Shown: positions 24,913 to 34,398, numbered from the stretch's first letter. The stretch: DNA of 64,000 nucleotides from Acidimicrobiia bacterium UBA5794 (GCA_002418265.1 DIDS01000019.1:1-64000), one strand, 5' to 3'. Translations and numbers: made by a program. Notes: generated from the sequence alone by a model not told the origin.

Positions 24913-25500
24913 CTACTCCACAGAACCGTAGAAGACGGTGTCACCGACAGCAATGCCGATGCCTTTGGGTGTGTGGTCGGCTGCCACGATGAAGCCGCGT
25001 CGTCCTTCGTGAAGATCCATGAGAGGTGCTTCGACCTCGGCGAGGAGAGCAACGGCGTCGAGGCCGAGCATGAAGCTTGTGAACTCCACACACGGTGCCG
25101 CGATCCTGGGACGTTCCAACGCGACACGTTCTCCTTCTGCCGTTTCGATCACCAGTCCCTCCCCGAGATTGTCCAGACACAGCGGCGGGCCGTCGATGAG
25201 GATGTTCTCACCAGCGATTCCATCGGGTGCACTCCCAAACCGTTCGGCCATCAACGCATAGTGACCAGTGAAGCCGATCGACAGTGGACGCCGACCGCCG
25301 CCACGGGAGGCAGGATGGGCCTTGTGGTGGGCATCGATGACCCACGTGTCGTCATGCCTCCCGACCATGCCCCACGCATCGACCGAGGCTTGCGATACGG
25401 AGAGAATGCCCTGGGGCATGTAGCCGACTCCCTTGGCCTTGATCGGGTACTTCTGTATCTGGAGCCGCACGATCGTGCCGATGGGTTCACCCTTGTCCAT
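24913..25500 (-). CDS. MOSC-like domain protein of unknown function
   Basis: A 195-residue protein with sequence flavour of the MOSC (molybdenum cofactor sulfurase C-terminal) domain. The N-terminal IVRLQIQKYP strand is followed by RRPLSIGFTGHYALMAERFG and GIAGENILIDGP, which resembles the GENL segment of MOSC proteins. The usual conserved cysteine is not clearly placed; a candidate is APCVEF. MOSC proteins bind or transfer sulfur or Moco. The ATG at 25500 overlaps the GDPD stop by 14 bases; an upstream start at 25518 is possible. The domain call is tentative. Confidence 0.6.
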   Translation of the reverse strand: MDKGEPIGTIVRLQIQKYPIKAKGVGYMPQGILSVSQASVDAWGMVGRHDDTWVIDAHHKAHPASRGGGRRPLSIGFTGHYALMAERFGSAPDGIAGENILIDGPPLCLDNLGEGLVIETAEGERVALERPRIAAPCVEFTSFMLGLDAVALLAEVEAPLMDLHEGRRGFIVAADHTPKGIGIAVGDTVFYGSVE

Positions 25501-26284
25501 CGTGGATCTCGTTGACAACGTCGTTGAGGATGTCTGGCCGGTCGGTCACGATGCCGTCGACGCCCATCTCCAGGAACCGCCGCATGTCCAAGGGATCGTC
25601 GACGGTCCACAGGTGAATGTGTGCCCCAACATCGTGGATCGCGTCGATCAGCTTCTGATCGATCTTCACCCCCTTCATCTCGTATGGGAGTTGGTAGGCG
25701 TCGGCGTTGCGCCTGACGGAACGCCCAACTCGGGAGGCGGCGTACATGGCGGTGGCGGTTGTTGAACCTGCTGATGTTGCGACGCGACCCTTCGTGATCC
25801 TACGGAACCGAGCGGTTCTGGCGTCGATGAACCCACCGATCAGGACCGCGTCCTGCTTCCGTTTCCGCACTACAACGTCCGCAACGGCCCATTCGGCGTT
25901 CTTGGCCTTCAGATCGATGTTGAAGTTGACGTCGTCGAAGGTGTCGAATGTGTCGTCAAGTCGCGAGATGCCGATGCCCGTGCCCCGCAGAGGGAAAGAC
26001 TCTCCGTCCGGTGAGAAGTTGTATGCAGCGTCGAGGCGCTTGAGGTCGGCCCAATCCCAGTCGACGACCCGACCAACCCCGTTGGTTGTCCGTTCGAGCG
26101 ATTCGTCGTGAAACACCACAACCACGCCGTCGCGGGTGACCCTGATATCGGTCTCGATGTAGCGGTAGCCGAGGTCGACCGCCCCCTGGAACGCATGATG
26201 CGTGTTTTCGGGCCACAAGATCCTGCTCCCGCGATGGGCCATCCGAATGGGTTGCTCACGGCTGAGATAAGGACGAACAGACAT
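25487..26284 (-). CDS. Glycerophosphodiester phosphodiesterase
   Basis: A 265-residue GDPD TIM-barrel enzyme that cleaves glycerophosphodiesters to glycerol 3-phosphate and an alcohol. The catalytic HRG (AHRGSRILWPENT), the metal site ETDIRVTRDG and the second catalytic histidine (VFHD) are in place. The C-terminal VDGIVTDRPD is typical. No signal peptide is seen, so it is cytosolic. It heads an operon with a MOSC-like protein, a thioesterase and an AlkD-like enzyme. Confidence 0.92.
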   Translation of the reverse strand: MSVRPYLSREQPIRMAHRGSRILWPENTHHAFQGAVDLGYRYIETDIRVTRDGVVVVFHDESLERTTNGVGRVVDWDWADLKRLDAAYNFSPDGESFPLRGTGIGISRLDDTFDTFDDVNFNIDLKAKNAEWAVADVVVRKRKQDAVLIGGFIDARTARFRRITKGRVATSAGSTTATAMYAASRVGRSVRRNADAYQLPYEMKGVKIDQKLIDAIHDVGAHIHLWTVDDPLDMRRFLEMGVDGIVTDRPDILNDVVNEIHDGQG

Positions 26285-26337
26285 GGTTGCGAGGCTACCG
26301 GGTTCACGCGTACCCAGGGTAAGAACCGACCGTCACG

Positions 26338-26353
26338 GTGGGCTAGAGCCCAC
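26338..26353 (-). terminator. Small hairpin between hutI and GDPD genes
   Basis: GTGGGCT and AGCCCAC enclose AG, 19 bases past the hutI stop. There is no T-run. The nearby text CGCGTACCCAGGGTA (26308-26322) and GCCCACAGAACG (26348-26359) recurs near 51.45 kb, so the hairpin is part of a small dispersed family. Confidence 0.45.
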
Positions 26354-26371
26354 AGAACGAGCTCAAGCGGC

Positions 26372-27577
26372 TCAGACCGGGATACCGCGCTTGATGACCC
26401 GCCGAACGAGGTCACCGTCTGGCCGGTACACGAGATGTTCGTATGACGGGGTATCGAGCATCACCAGATCACCAAGCCTGCCCTCGGCGATTACACCGCG
26501 GTCGTCGAGCCCCAGCGCTGCGGCTCCTCCCGCAGTCGCAGACCAGAGCGCCTCCTGGGGTGTGAAGCCAGAGGTCGTGGCAGCAAGCGCGATGATGAAC
26601 GGCATGGTCTCGACATAGCTCGTTCCCGGGTTGCAGTCGGTCGCGATTGCAACCGTGACACCTGCATCAAGGAACCGTCGACCGTCTGGTGGCGGTTCCT
26701 GCATGGTCAGCGACACGCCCGGCAACAGCACTGCAACGGTTCCGGCCGAGGCAAGCAATGCGAGGTCGGCATCGGTTGCATGATCAAGATGGTCGGCCGC
26801 GACCGCACCAACGGATGCAGCAAGTGCCGCTCCACCTGAACGTGAAAGCTGATCAACGTGGAGTCTGACATCGAGCCCGACACGTTTCCCTGCCTCAACG
26901 ATCCGTTCCGTCTCTGCAAGGGAGAAGGCAACGTCATCGCAGAACACATCGATGAAGTCGACTCGCTTGGACACGGCGTCCAACATTTCACCAGTCACAA
27001 GCTCCACGTAGGCAGAGCGGTTGTCGCGGAACTCGGGGGCGACGACGTGTGCTCCAAGGTAGGTTCGGATGACGTCGATGGGAAGGCTTGCGTCGATCGC
27101 ATCGATCGCATCAAGCATCTTGAGTTCGGTTTCCGTGTCGAGCCCGTAGCCTGTTTTGATCTCCACGGTCGTCGTACCACTCGCAAGCATCCGCACGGCC
27201 CGTTCTCGGCTGGCAAGCACAAGTTCGGCCAGGTTTACGTCTCTCGTTGCGCTCACAGTCGAATAAATACCGCCCCCCGCGTCCTGGATCTCCTCGTAGG
27301 TCGCCCCTCCCAGACGCATGGCATGTTCATGGGCGCGATCGCCTGCGAACACGACATGGGTGTGTGCGTCGACGAATCCCGGGACGACGGCAACACCTCT
27401 GGCATCGATCATCGGCAAGGACGCAAGGTTCGACGGGACCGCATCAGTCGAACCGACCCATGCGATGACACCGCCACGGATGCCGACGGCAGCATCGGTG
27501 ATGATGCCGAGAAGGTCATCGTCGCGACCGTCGTTCGTGACGAGCTGGCCAATGTTCGTTATCAGCAGGTCGGACAT
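26372..27577 (-). CDS. hutI: Imidazolonepropionase
   Basis: A 401-residue amidohydrolase that opens imidazolone-5-propionate to N-formimino-glutamate, the third step of histidine degradation. The metal-binding HxH is in FVDAHTHVVFAG. Additional conserved blocks are GTTTVEIKTGYGL and DVRLHVDQ (a metal ligand), and ATDCNPGTS. The ATG at 27577 is chosen because the upstream frame extension overlaps hutU without homology. It ends the hutHUI operon. A hutG or formiminotransferase gene is not present nearby. Confidence 0.95.
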   Translation of the reverse strand: MSDLLITNIGQLVTNDGRDDDLLGIITDAAVGIRGGVIAWVGSTDAVPSNLASLPMIDARGVAVVPGFVDAHTHVVFAGDRAHEHAMRLGGATYEEIQDAGGGIYSTVSATRDVNLAELVLASRERAVRMLASGTTTVEIKTGYGLDTETELKMLDAIDAIDASLPIDVIRTYLGAHVVAPEFRDNRSAYVELVTGEMLDAVSKRVDFIDVFCDDVAFSLAETERIVEAGKRVGLDVRLHVDQLSRSGGAALAASVGAVAADHLDHATDADLALLASAGTVAVLLPGVSLTMQEPPPDGRRFLDAGVTVAIATDCNPGTSYVETMPFIIALAATTSGFTPQEALWSATAGGAAALGLDDRGVIAEGRLGDLVMLDTPSYEHLVYRPDGDLVRRVIKRGIPV

Positions 27578-27584
27578 CGTCGGG

Positions 27585-29273
27585 TCACGCGTCGAGCATC
27601 GGGATGCGGACGCCGCGTTCGCGTGCGACCTCGATCGCGCGTTCGTAGCCAGCATCGGCGTGACGGATCACGCCCATGCCGGGATCGTTCGTGAGGACTC
27701 GTTCGATCCGAAGGGCAGCCTCGTCGGTGCCGTCCGCAACGACCTGGGCACCTGCGTGGATCGACTTGCCCATGCCGACTCCCCCGCCATGATGGACCGC
27801 CACCCATGCGGCGCCCGAGGCAGTGTTGATCAGGGCGTTGAGGATCGGCCAGTCAGCAACGGCATCGGAACCATCAAGCATCGCCTCGGTCTCGCGGTAC
27901 GGCGATGCAACGGAACCAGAGTCGAGATGGTCACGGCCGATCACGATCGGTGCGGAGACCTTGCCTGTCCGCACGAGATCGTTGAAGGCGAGTCCGGCCC
28001 GATGACGTTCGCCATATCCGAGCCAGCAGATACGGGCAGGCAGGCCCTGGAACTCGACCTGGTCTTCAGCCATGTCGAGCCAATTGAGCAGCGGGACGTT
28101 GTCCGGGAAGAGTGCACGGAGAGCGTCGTCCGTTGCCTTGATGTCGGCGGGGTCACCCGACAGTGCAATCCACCGAAACGGTCCGAGCCCCTCACAGAAC
28201 AGATCTCGAATGTAGGCAGGGACGAACCCGGGATAGGAGAAGGCGTCGGTGTACCCGCCCTCCAGCGCCTCTCCTCGCAGGTTGTTCCCGTAGTCGAAGA
28301 CCTCAGCGCCTGCTTCCTGCCAGCCGACCATCGCCCGACAGTGGGCGGCCATCGACGCCCTTGCCCTCTCGACATATTCCCGGGGCTCCTCAGCCCTCAG
28401 CGCGTCAGCTTCCGACAGCGTCATCCCGACAGGGACATAGCCGTTGAGTGGGTCGTGGGCCGACGTCTGGTCAGTCACGATGTCGATGTCCACACCGCGG
28501 TCGAGCAGATCCTGAAACACCTCGGCAGCGTTTCCCACAACAGCGATCGACACGGCCTCACCGTTCGCTTTGGCCTCAAGAGCCCGCTCAACCGCAGCGT
28601 CGAGATTCGGCGCGAGTTCGTCAACGTACCTTGTGTCGAGCCGTTTCTGGATTCGGTCGGGATCGATTTCGACGGCGAGACAGACACCTTCGTTCATGGT
28701 CACCGCAAGCGGCTGGGCACCCCCCATGCCACCGAGACCGGCGGTCAGGGTCAGCGTGCCTTTGAGTGTTCCACCAAACCGCATTTGGGCGATCGCGACG
28801 AATGTTTGATAGGTGCCCTGGAGGATTCCCTGCGTTCCGATGTAGATCCATGAGCCTGCGGTCATTTGGCCGTACATCATCAGGCCCGCATCTTCGAGGT
28901 CCCAGAACGTCTGCCAGTTCGCCCAATCTGGCACAAGATTCGAGTTTGCCAGAAGCACCCGCGGTGCCATCTTGTGGGTGCGGAATCGCCCAACGGGTTT
29001 GCCTGACTGGATCAGGAGTGTTTCGTCGGATTCGAGATCGGTCAGGCTCTGGACGATCGCATCAAACGACTCCCAGTTGCGTGCTGCTTTCCCCCGGCCC
29101 CCGTAGACAACAAGATCGAGCGGGATCTCGGCGACCTGCGGATCAAGGTTGTTGAGAAAGCACCGCAACGCCGCCTCCTGGAGCCACCCCTTGGTATTCA
29201 ACCCGGTACCGGTTGGGGCCTTCACCGTTCGCGGCCCGGTTCCGTATGCGAATGCGGCGGTGTCGTCGGTCAT
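27585..29273 (-). CDS. hutU: Urocanate hydratase
   Basis: A 562-residue urocanase that hydrates urocanate to imidazolone propionate using tightly bound NAD+. The glycine-rich NAD region reads TAGLGGMGGAQPLA. The conserved conjugate-site region near the C-terminus is also seen (SGAAWVAVHHGGGVGMG). The ATG at 29273 lies one base after the hutH stop; a longer start is in-frame but not conserved. The length matches the family. It is transcribed from hutH towards hutI. Confidence 0.97.
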   Translation of the reverse strand: MTDDTAAFAYGTGPRTVKAPTGTGLNTKGWLQEAALRCFLNNLDPQVAEIPLDLVVYGGRGKAARNWESFDAIVQSLTDLESDETLLIQSGKPVGRFRTHKMAPRVLLANSNLVPDWANWQTFWDLEDAGLMMYGQMTAGSWIYIGTQGILQGTYQTFVAIAQMRFGGTLKGTLTLTAGLGGMGGAQPLAVTMNEGVCLAVEIDPDRIQKRLDTRYVDELAPNLDAAVERALEAKANGEAVSIAVVGNAAEVFQDLLDRGVDIDIVTDQTSAHDPLNGYVPVGMTLSEADALRAEEPREYVERARASMAAHCRAMVGWQEAGAEVFDYGNNLRGEALEGGYTDAFSYPGFVPAYIRDLFCEGLGPFRWIALSGDPADIKATDDALRALFPDNVPLLNWLDMAEDQVEFQGLPARICWLGYGERHRAGLAFNDLVRTGKVSAPIVIGRDHLDSGSVASPYRETEAMLDGSDAVADWPILNALINTASGAAWVAVHHGGGVGMGKSIHAGAQVVADGTDEAALRIERVLTNDPGMGVIRHADAGYERAIEVARERGVRIPMLDA

Positions 29274-29274
29274 G

Positions 29275-30792
29275 TCACGCTCCGAACTCGATGCGGCTGA
29301 ATGCCCCCGATTCAATCAGGTCAGCGATCGCCGTCATGTCCACCCCGGGTGGACGGTCTTCGACAAGTGGTTCGCACACGGATCGAACCAGATCCTTGAC
29401 CGCTGACGTTCCGGGGGCGAGGGGGGCGTCCCTCTGCTCGGCGCCTTGGGCTGCACACATGAGTTCGACGGCGACCACCCGGCCGGTGTTGGTCAACACC
29501 GTATCGAGTTTGGTTGCGGCCCCCCATCCCATCGACACGTGGTCCTCCTGGAGCCCCGACGTCGGAATGGATTCAACCGATGCCGGGTGGGCAAGCACCT
29601 TGTTCTCGGCCACGATGGCAGCAGCGGTGTACTGCGTGATCATGTATCCGCTCGACACCCCTGGTTCCGTCGCGAGGAACGCTGTGAGTCCACTTGAGCG
29701 GTCAGGATCAAGGAGTCGATCGGTTCGTCGCTCAGAGATGGATCCAAGCTCGGTGACGGCAATCGCGAGAAAGTCAAGCGCAAAGGCGAGTGGCTGTCCA
29801 TGGAAGTTGCCTGCCGAGATGACGTCACGATCCTCGGCAAAGACAATCGGATTGTCGACGACTGAACCAAGCTCAGTCGCAAACACGGTCTCGGCATAGG
29901 AAATGACGTCTCGGACCGCGCCGTGGACCTGAGGCGCGCACCTGAGGCTGTATGCATCCTGGACCTTGTGGGTGAAATCGTCGTGGTGCATCTTTGAGAT
30001 CTCGGACCCTTCGAGCAGTTGCCGGATCCTCCTCGCAGACTCGACCTGTCCCGTGTGTGGTCGCAGAGCATGGATCCGCTCTTCGAACGGCCTCGTCGAT
30101 CCCATCAGGGCTTCGACGCTGAGGGCACACGCTGCATCGTCAGCGTCGACGAGTTGTCGCGCCCTGTGGACCGCGATGCATCCTTGGGCAAGCATCCCTT
30201 CTGTTCCGTTCAGGAGCGACAGCCCCTCCTTCGGCCCGAGTTCCAAAGGTTCGATGCCAGCGGCCGCAAGAACAGAGGCGGACGCGACCGGTCCCTCATC
30301 GGAAAGCACGAAACCCTCTCCGATGAGGGGAAGAGCGAGATGGGCAAACGGTGCCAGGTCGCCAGAGGCCCCAACGGATCCCTGTGCTGGCACGGCTGGG
30401 AGGATGTCGTTGGTCAGAAGCTCAATCAATTTTCTGACGACAACCGGTCGGACACCCGAATACCCCTGCGCGAGGGTTCTGGCGCGACACAACAGCATGG
30501 CACGGACAACCTCGGGAGACATCAGGTCACCAACGCCCGCGGCGTGACTTCGAAGCAGACCGTATTGAAGGTCAGTCGCTCGTTCGGGTGGAATGTGGGT
30601 GCTTGCCAGAGCACCAAAGCCCGTCGTGATGCCATAGACGATCTTGTTCTCGACGACAACGCGTTCGACGAGCGTCGCGGCGGGTTCCATGCGGGCATCA
30701 AGGCTGTCGCCCACGACGACCTCAGCCTTGCCATACGCGACAGCGACCACCTCGTCGATCCTGAGTGGTGACCCATCAACAACGACCTTCAC
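29275..30792 (-). CDS. hutH: Histidine ammonia-lyase
   Basis: A 505-residue lyase that deaminates L-histidine to urocanate. The MIO prosthetic group forms from Ala-Ser-Gly in GSVGASGDLAP (residues 142-144). The active-site tyrosine region YGITTGFG lies near residue 53. Translation starts at GTG with GGAAGGA upstream. It is the first gene of the hut operon; the 88-base gap to pepN contains a heptanucleotide array that could separate the units. No hut regulator is seen in the window. Confidence 0.97.
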   Translation of the reverse strand: MKVVVDGSPLRIDEVVAVAYGKAEVVVGDSLDARMEPAATLVERVVVENKIVYGITTGFGALASTHIPPERATDLQYGLLRSHAAGVGDLMSPEVVRAMLLCRARTLAQGYSGVRPVVVRKLIELLTNDILPAVPAQGSVGASGDLAPFAHLALPLIGEGFVLSDEGPVASASVLAAAGIEPLELGPKEGLSLLNGTEGMLAQGCIAVHRARQLVDADDAACALSVEALMGSTRPFEERIHALRPHTGQVESARRIRQLLEGSEISKMHHDDFTHKVQDAYSLRCAPQVHGAVRDVISYAETVFATELGSVVDNPIVFAEDRDVISAGNFHGQPLAFALDFLAIAVTELGSISERRTDRLLDPDRSSGLTAFLATEPGVSSGYMITQYTAAAIVAENKVLAHPASVESIPTSGLQEDHVSMGWGAATKLDTVLTNTGRVVAVELMCAAQGAEQRDAPLAPGTSAVKDLVRSVCEPLVEDRPPGVDMTAIADLIESGAFSRIEFGA

Positions 30793-30869
30793 TCAGCGTC
30801 CTTCCGTTGGATTGCTGCTCCAAACAGGCTAGGAACACCGGTGCGCGTTCGCGAGCGGACGCCAATCCA

Positions 30870-30904
30870 GACGTCAGACGTCAGAAGTCAGAAGTCAGAA
30901 GTCT
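30870..30904. repeat. Heptanucleotide array at the pepN 3' end
   Basis: Five 7-bp units on the plus strand: GACGTCA, GACGTCA, GAAGTCA, GAAGTCA, GAAGTCT. The pepN stop (30881-30883) lies inside it, so the last codons of pepN are encoded by the repeat. Confidence 0.9.
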
Positions 30905-33406
30905 TCGGATTGCGTTGCCCATGCGGTTTTCTTCACGCTTACGCAGTTCGACGTTCGCACGCAAGAGTTCGAGTTCTTGCGCGATGGCTCGGGCCCCGCC
31001 CGGAATCTCGTGATCTTCGAACCACGCCTCGATCGATGCGGCGACGTCGGGTTCGGAGCGGTGCGGAATCTGATGGATGAAACCTCGCTTGTTCGCGTGC
31101 GGCATCGTGTCGATGACGGTGTCCCAGTTCTCCTCGATGAGCTTCCAGATCATCGGTCCGTTTTCACGATGACCGATCAGAAGGGCGAGAACCCAGAACG
31201 AGTCCTGCGTCCTGATCTGTCCGTCGAGGACCATGTGGAACATGCGTTCGGCCGCTGTTGGGTCCAGCACCTGGGTCGCTGCACGAAGGTATTTGACGGT
31301 GTGCTGCGGATTTGTTGCGTTCTTCGACTTGTCGATGAGCTCGTCAAACAGAACAACATCGCTGTTGGCTGCAACGATCATCAGCGCGGCATCGGCAACT
31401 TCCGCATCAACTGGTTCATCGGAGCGATACATCCGAGTGGCCGTGTCAATTGCGTCCCGATCTGCCCCGAGGTTCCCAAGCGTTCGGAGGAGAAGCCCCC
31501 GCATCTGACGTCGACGATCCGACTCATCGCCCCCGACGGTCCAGCCGAGCTCTTGGACCTTTCCTGAAACGACGTGGCGTACATACTGCTGCATCGCCGA
31601 CCGATCATCGGTGGCGATCACACGGTCGAGAGCCGAGATGCCGGCGAGTGCGATCGACCACACGTCCACCTCGTCCTCATCCTTGAGCCCAGCGACGAGT
31701 TCGAGGTAGCTCGATGCAGGCGTATCACCCTTGACAACCGCGGCGTAAGCATCCGAGACGATCCCGTATCGTTCGATCGGGTCGAGTTCTGGCAGCCGCT
31801 CAATGATGCCGGGTAGCAGCTCTTCGCTGTAGCCGACTCGAAAAAACCCCTCTCCACCCGCGTTTGCAATGAAGTCGTCGGCAGCCTTGAGGGTGATTGG
31901 TTTCTCACCGACAATCGTCTTTCCATGGCCGTCAGACGATGCGTACAGGACAGGGATCTGCCACGTGCCATCGCCCTCCCCGATGAGGCGAAAGTGCTCC
32001 TGGCTCAGACAGAAGTTGCCGGCTTCGCGTTCGACGATCAAGCGTGGATAGCCACCTTGGAGAATCCACGTATCCATGATCTGGCCGACCGGCTCGTGCG
32101 AAGCCTCCTCCAGCGCTGCCCACAGGTCAGGGGTGTCGGTATTCCCATATGCATGCTTCTTGAGGTAGGCGTTGATCCCGGTACGGAAGGTCTCTTCCCC
32201 GATGTACTGCTCAAGCATCCGGAGCACGGAGGAACCCTTCTGGTAGGTGAGCACATCAAACATGGCGTTCGCGTCCGACGGAGACTTGACCTCGAATTCG
32301 ATCGGTCTCGTGGATGCCAGGGCATCGATCTCCTGGCTGATTGCGCGCATGGCAGAAAACGACAGCCAGCGATTCCATTCAGGCTTGTACGCATCGACAC
32401 ATTTGATCTCCGCAAAGGTCGCGAACGCCTCGTTGAGCCAGATACCGTTCCACCATTTCATCGTGACCAGATCGCCAAACCACATGTGAGCGATCTCATG
32501 GGCAATCACATCTGCCACCCTGGTGAGCTCACTTTGGGTTGCGGTCTCTGGATTCAGCAACAGCGCCGTTTCTCGATATGTGATGCAACCGAGGTTCTCC
32601 ATTGCACCAAACGCAAAATCGGGGATCGCAACCATGTCGAGTTTGTCACCCGGGTACGGAATGTCGTAGTAGTCGGAGAAGAAGCGCAGGGCATGAGCAC
32701 CCATGTCAAGGGCGAAGTCCGTGAGGTGTTCGTTCCCCGGCGGAGCAATGATTCGAAGCGGGACACCATCGACGTCAACAGGATCGGTTGCGACAAGATG
32801 ACCGACAACGAATGCAACGAGGTAGGTGGACATTTTCATGGTGGTATCGAAGCGAACCTCGACCTTGCCGGAATCGAGAACAGTTCGCCCGATCTCGGCT
32901 GCGTTGGTGACGGCAAACAGCCCTTCTTCGACGATCAGTGTCGTACGGAAGGTTGCCTTGAAATCTGGCTCGTCCCAGCACGGGAAGGCACGGCGCGCAT
33001 CTGTCGCCTCGAACTGGGTGGTTGCAATCGTGTGTTCGATGCCATCGTCATCGGTGAACACCGATCGGTAGAAGCCGCGGAGGTCGTCGTTGAGGATGCC
33101 GGTGAACTCAATGAAAAGCACCGCGTTTCCCGATGAGAGTTCGCCCTCGAATATGAGCTTTGCGGTTTCGGAATCCTCATCGAGTACAACCGAGGCGCGG
33201 TGATCGGTACCTCCTTGGGATACCGTGACGGAACGCAGATCCAACTCGATCGCGTGCAGTTCGATGATCGAGGTCGGTTCGACAATGTCGAGAGCAATCC
33301 TGACCGATCCCACAAAGGATGCAGCAGCGAGATCCGGTTCGATGACTATGTCATAGTGGCTCGGCACCACAATTCGTGGCAGGCGATACTCAGCTTCCGA
33401 AGCCAT
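30881..33406 (-). CDS. pepN: Aminopeptidase N (M1 family)
   Basis: An 841-residue M1 metallopeptidase that removes N-terminal residues from peptides. The exopeptidase motif GAMEN is at residues 267-271. The zinc motif HEIAH is at 303-307, with the third ligand Glu at 326 (NEAF). An ERAP1-type C-terminal helical domain follows. There is no signal peptide, so it is cytosolic. The final residues (LLTSDF) come from a heptanucleotide array. The length and motif spacing match actinobacterial PepN. Confidence 0.95.
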   Translation of the reverse strand: MASEAEYRLPRIVVPSHYDIVIEPDLAAASFVGSVRIALDIVEPTSIIELHAIELDLRSVTVSQGGTDHRASVVLDEDSETAKLIFEGELSSGNAVLFIEFTGILNDDLRGFYRSVFTDDDGIEHTIATTQFEATDARRAFPCWDEPDFKATFRTTLIVEEGLFAVTNAAEIGRTVLDSGKVEVRFDTTMKMSTYLVAFVVGHLVATDPVDVDGVPLRIIAPPGNEHLTDFALDMGAHALRFFSDYYDIPYPGDKLDMVAIPDFAFGAMENLGCITYRETALLLNPETATQSELTRVADVIAHEIAHMWFGDLVTMKWWNGIWLNEAFATFAEIKCVDAYKPEWNRWLSFSAMRAISQEIDALASTRPIEFEVKSPSDANAMFDVLTYQKGSSVLRMLEQYIGEETFRTGINAYLKKHAYGNTDTPDLWAALEEASHEPVGQIMDTWILQGGYPRLIVEREAGNFCLSQEHFRLIGEGDGTWQIPVLYASSDGHGKTIVGEKPITLKAADDFIANAGGEGFFRVGYSEELLPGIIERLPELDPIERYGIVSDAYAAVVKGDTPASSYLELVAGLKDEDEVDVWSIALAGISALDRVIATDDRSAMQQYVRHVVSGKVQELGWTVGGDESDRRRQMRGLLLRTLGNLGADRDAIDTATRMYRSDEPVDAEVADAALMIVAANSDVVLFDELIDKSKNATNPQHTVKYLRAATQVLDPTAAERMFHMVLDGQIRTQDSFWVLALLIGHRENGPMIWKLIEENWDTVIDTMPHANKRGFIHQIPHRSEPDVAASIEAWFEDHEIPGGARAIAQELELLRANVELRKREENRMGNAIRRLLTSDF

Positions 33407-33488
33407 GGATTCCCCTTCAAATAACAGGCAGTTGGCCCGATGCTAAAGGTCGCCATTCCCGTATTGAGGATGTGGCTACCGTTGGATC

Positions 33489-33689
33489 ATGTGCAGATCG
33501 ATTCACAGACTCAGAGACGGACAGCAGATCCACGGCCATGTCGCGATGGAAGAAGCCGCACGTCAATACGTGCGGAAAGTGTCGGGTTTCACCGAGCCCG
33601 CAGCCCACAATCGGGATACATTCGACCGCGCCGTTGAGGAAGTCACCGCGGCCACCGAACGCCTCATGGCATCCCTGGTCGTCAGGTAG
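33489..33689 (+). CDS. DUF2277 family protein
   Basis: A 66-residue protein matching the DUF2277 family. The starting sequence MCRSIHRL, the middle AARQYVRKVSGF and the ending AVEEVTAATERLM are all in the family pattern. The function of the family is not known. It stands alone on the plus strand and converges with the HicB-like gene, whose stop is 4 bases away. Confidence 0.85.
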   Translation: MCRSIHRLRDGQQIHGHVAMEEAARQYVRKVSGFTEPAAHNRDTFDRAVEEVTAATERLMASLVVR

Positions 33690-33692
33690 CGA

Positions 33693-34091
33693 TTACTCGG
33701 CAAGGATCTGGCTCACTCGTTGATGCGACACACCTAGGAGTGCACCAATGTCTCGCATCGACAAGCCCTCATCGCGCAACAGTGCAGCGGTGTGCCTCCG
33801 AAGGTCAGCAGCGTGGGCCATTGCTTCCTCAGCCACAGCAGTCGTCGACGCAAGCTGTTCCAGGACGACGGCCGCCTCGGGTGGAGGAATAACCGTGGGG
33901 TCGATGCCGCCGACGTCTTCCGGGGGAATGCCAAGTGCGAGACCAATCGCTTCTCGGGCCATGCCTTCGACCTGATCGAGCCTCTTCACCTGCGAAAAGA
34001 CGCCGCTGAGTTCCGGAACGCTGATCGCCCACCAACTCCCAGATCGCACAACTTCGACCCGGTACGGCCTTGTACGTACTCGCTTAGCCAT
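33693..34091 (-). CDS. hicB: HicB-like antitoxin with C-terminal helix-turn-helix
   Basis: A 132-residue protein. The N-terminal beta-rich HicB part reads RPYRVEVVRSGSWWAISVPEL, and it is followed by a helix and GLALGIPPEDV. The C-terminus is a sigma-70-region-4-like HTH (LSMRDIGALLGVSHQRVSQIL), which would let it bind its own promoter. The ATG at 34091 overlaps the hicA stop by 8 bases; a GTG two codons earlier is possible. It is expected to neutralise the HicA toxin. Confidence 0.82.
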   Translation of the reverse strand: MAKRVRTRPYRVEVVRSGSWWAISVPELSGVFSQVKRLDQVEGMAREAIGLALGIPPEDVGGIDPTVIPPPEAAVVLEQLASTTAVAEEAMAHAADLRRHTAALLRDEGLSMRDIGALLGVSHQRVSQILAE

Positions 34092-34287
34092 TCGCACACA
34101 CGTCCTTTGCTTCCTTGATGATGCCGCGTGCTGTGTACTCGTTGATTTCTCGGTGTCGAGGTATCACAAGACGTCTGGTACCAAGCATCCACAGTTCATG
34201 CTTGGCTCCCTGTCTCACCATGCCAAATTCCAGGTTTGCGTCATCTGCCAACACGCGAATCTCTCGTACAAGATCGCGTCGCTTCAT
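34084..34287 (-). CDS. hicA: HicA-like mRNA interferase toxin
   Basis: A 67-residue dsRBD-fold protein of the HicA type. The core RQGAKHELWMLG is followed by RLVIPRHREINEYTARGIIKEA, which contains the conserved histidine and the C-terminal helix of HicA toxins. It should cleave mRNA when free of HicB. The pair is transcribed toxin first, as usual for hicAB. A 180-base gap with heptanucleotide repeats lies upstream and must hold the promoter. Confidence 0.82.
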   Translation of the reverse strand: MKRRDLVREIRVLADDANLEFGMVRQGAKHELWMLGTRRLVIPRHREINEYTARGIIKEAKDVCANG

Positions 34288-34398
34288 GGGTGCAGTCTAT
34301 CCCTATAGACAATTCAAGTCTAGGCAGATAGCCGCTCGATCTCAAATCTGACTTCGGGAACCCGAAGCGGGTTCCTTGGAGTCCAGCAAGCTGAACTC

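Noticed and set aside
27318..28853. Long open frame on the plus strand antisense to hutU
   Set aside because: It is opposite a firmly identified gene, has no recognisable domain, and is explained by the high G+C of third codon positions.
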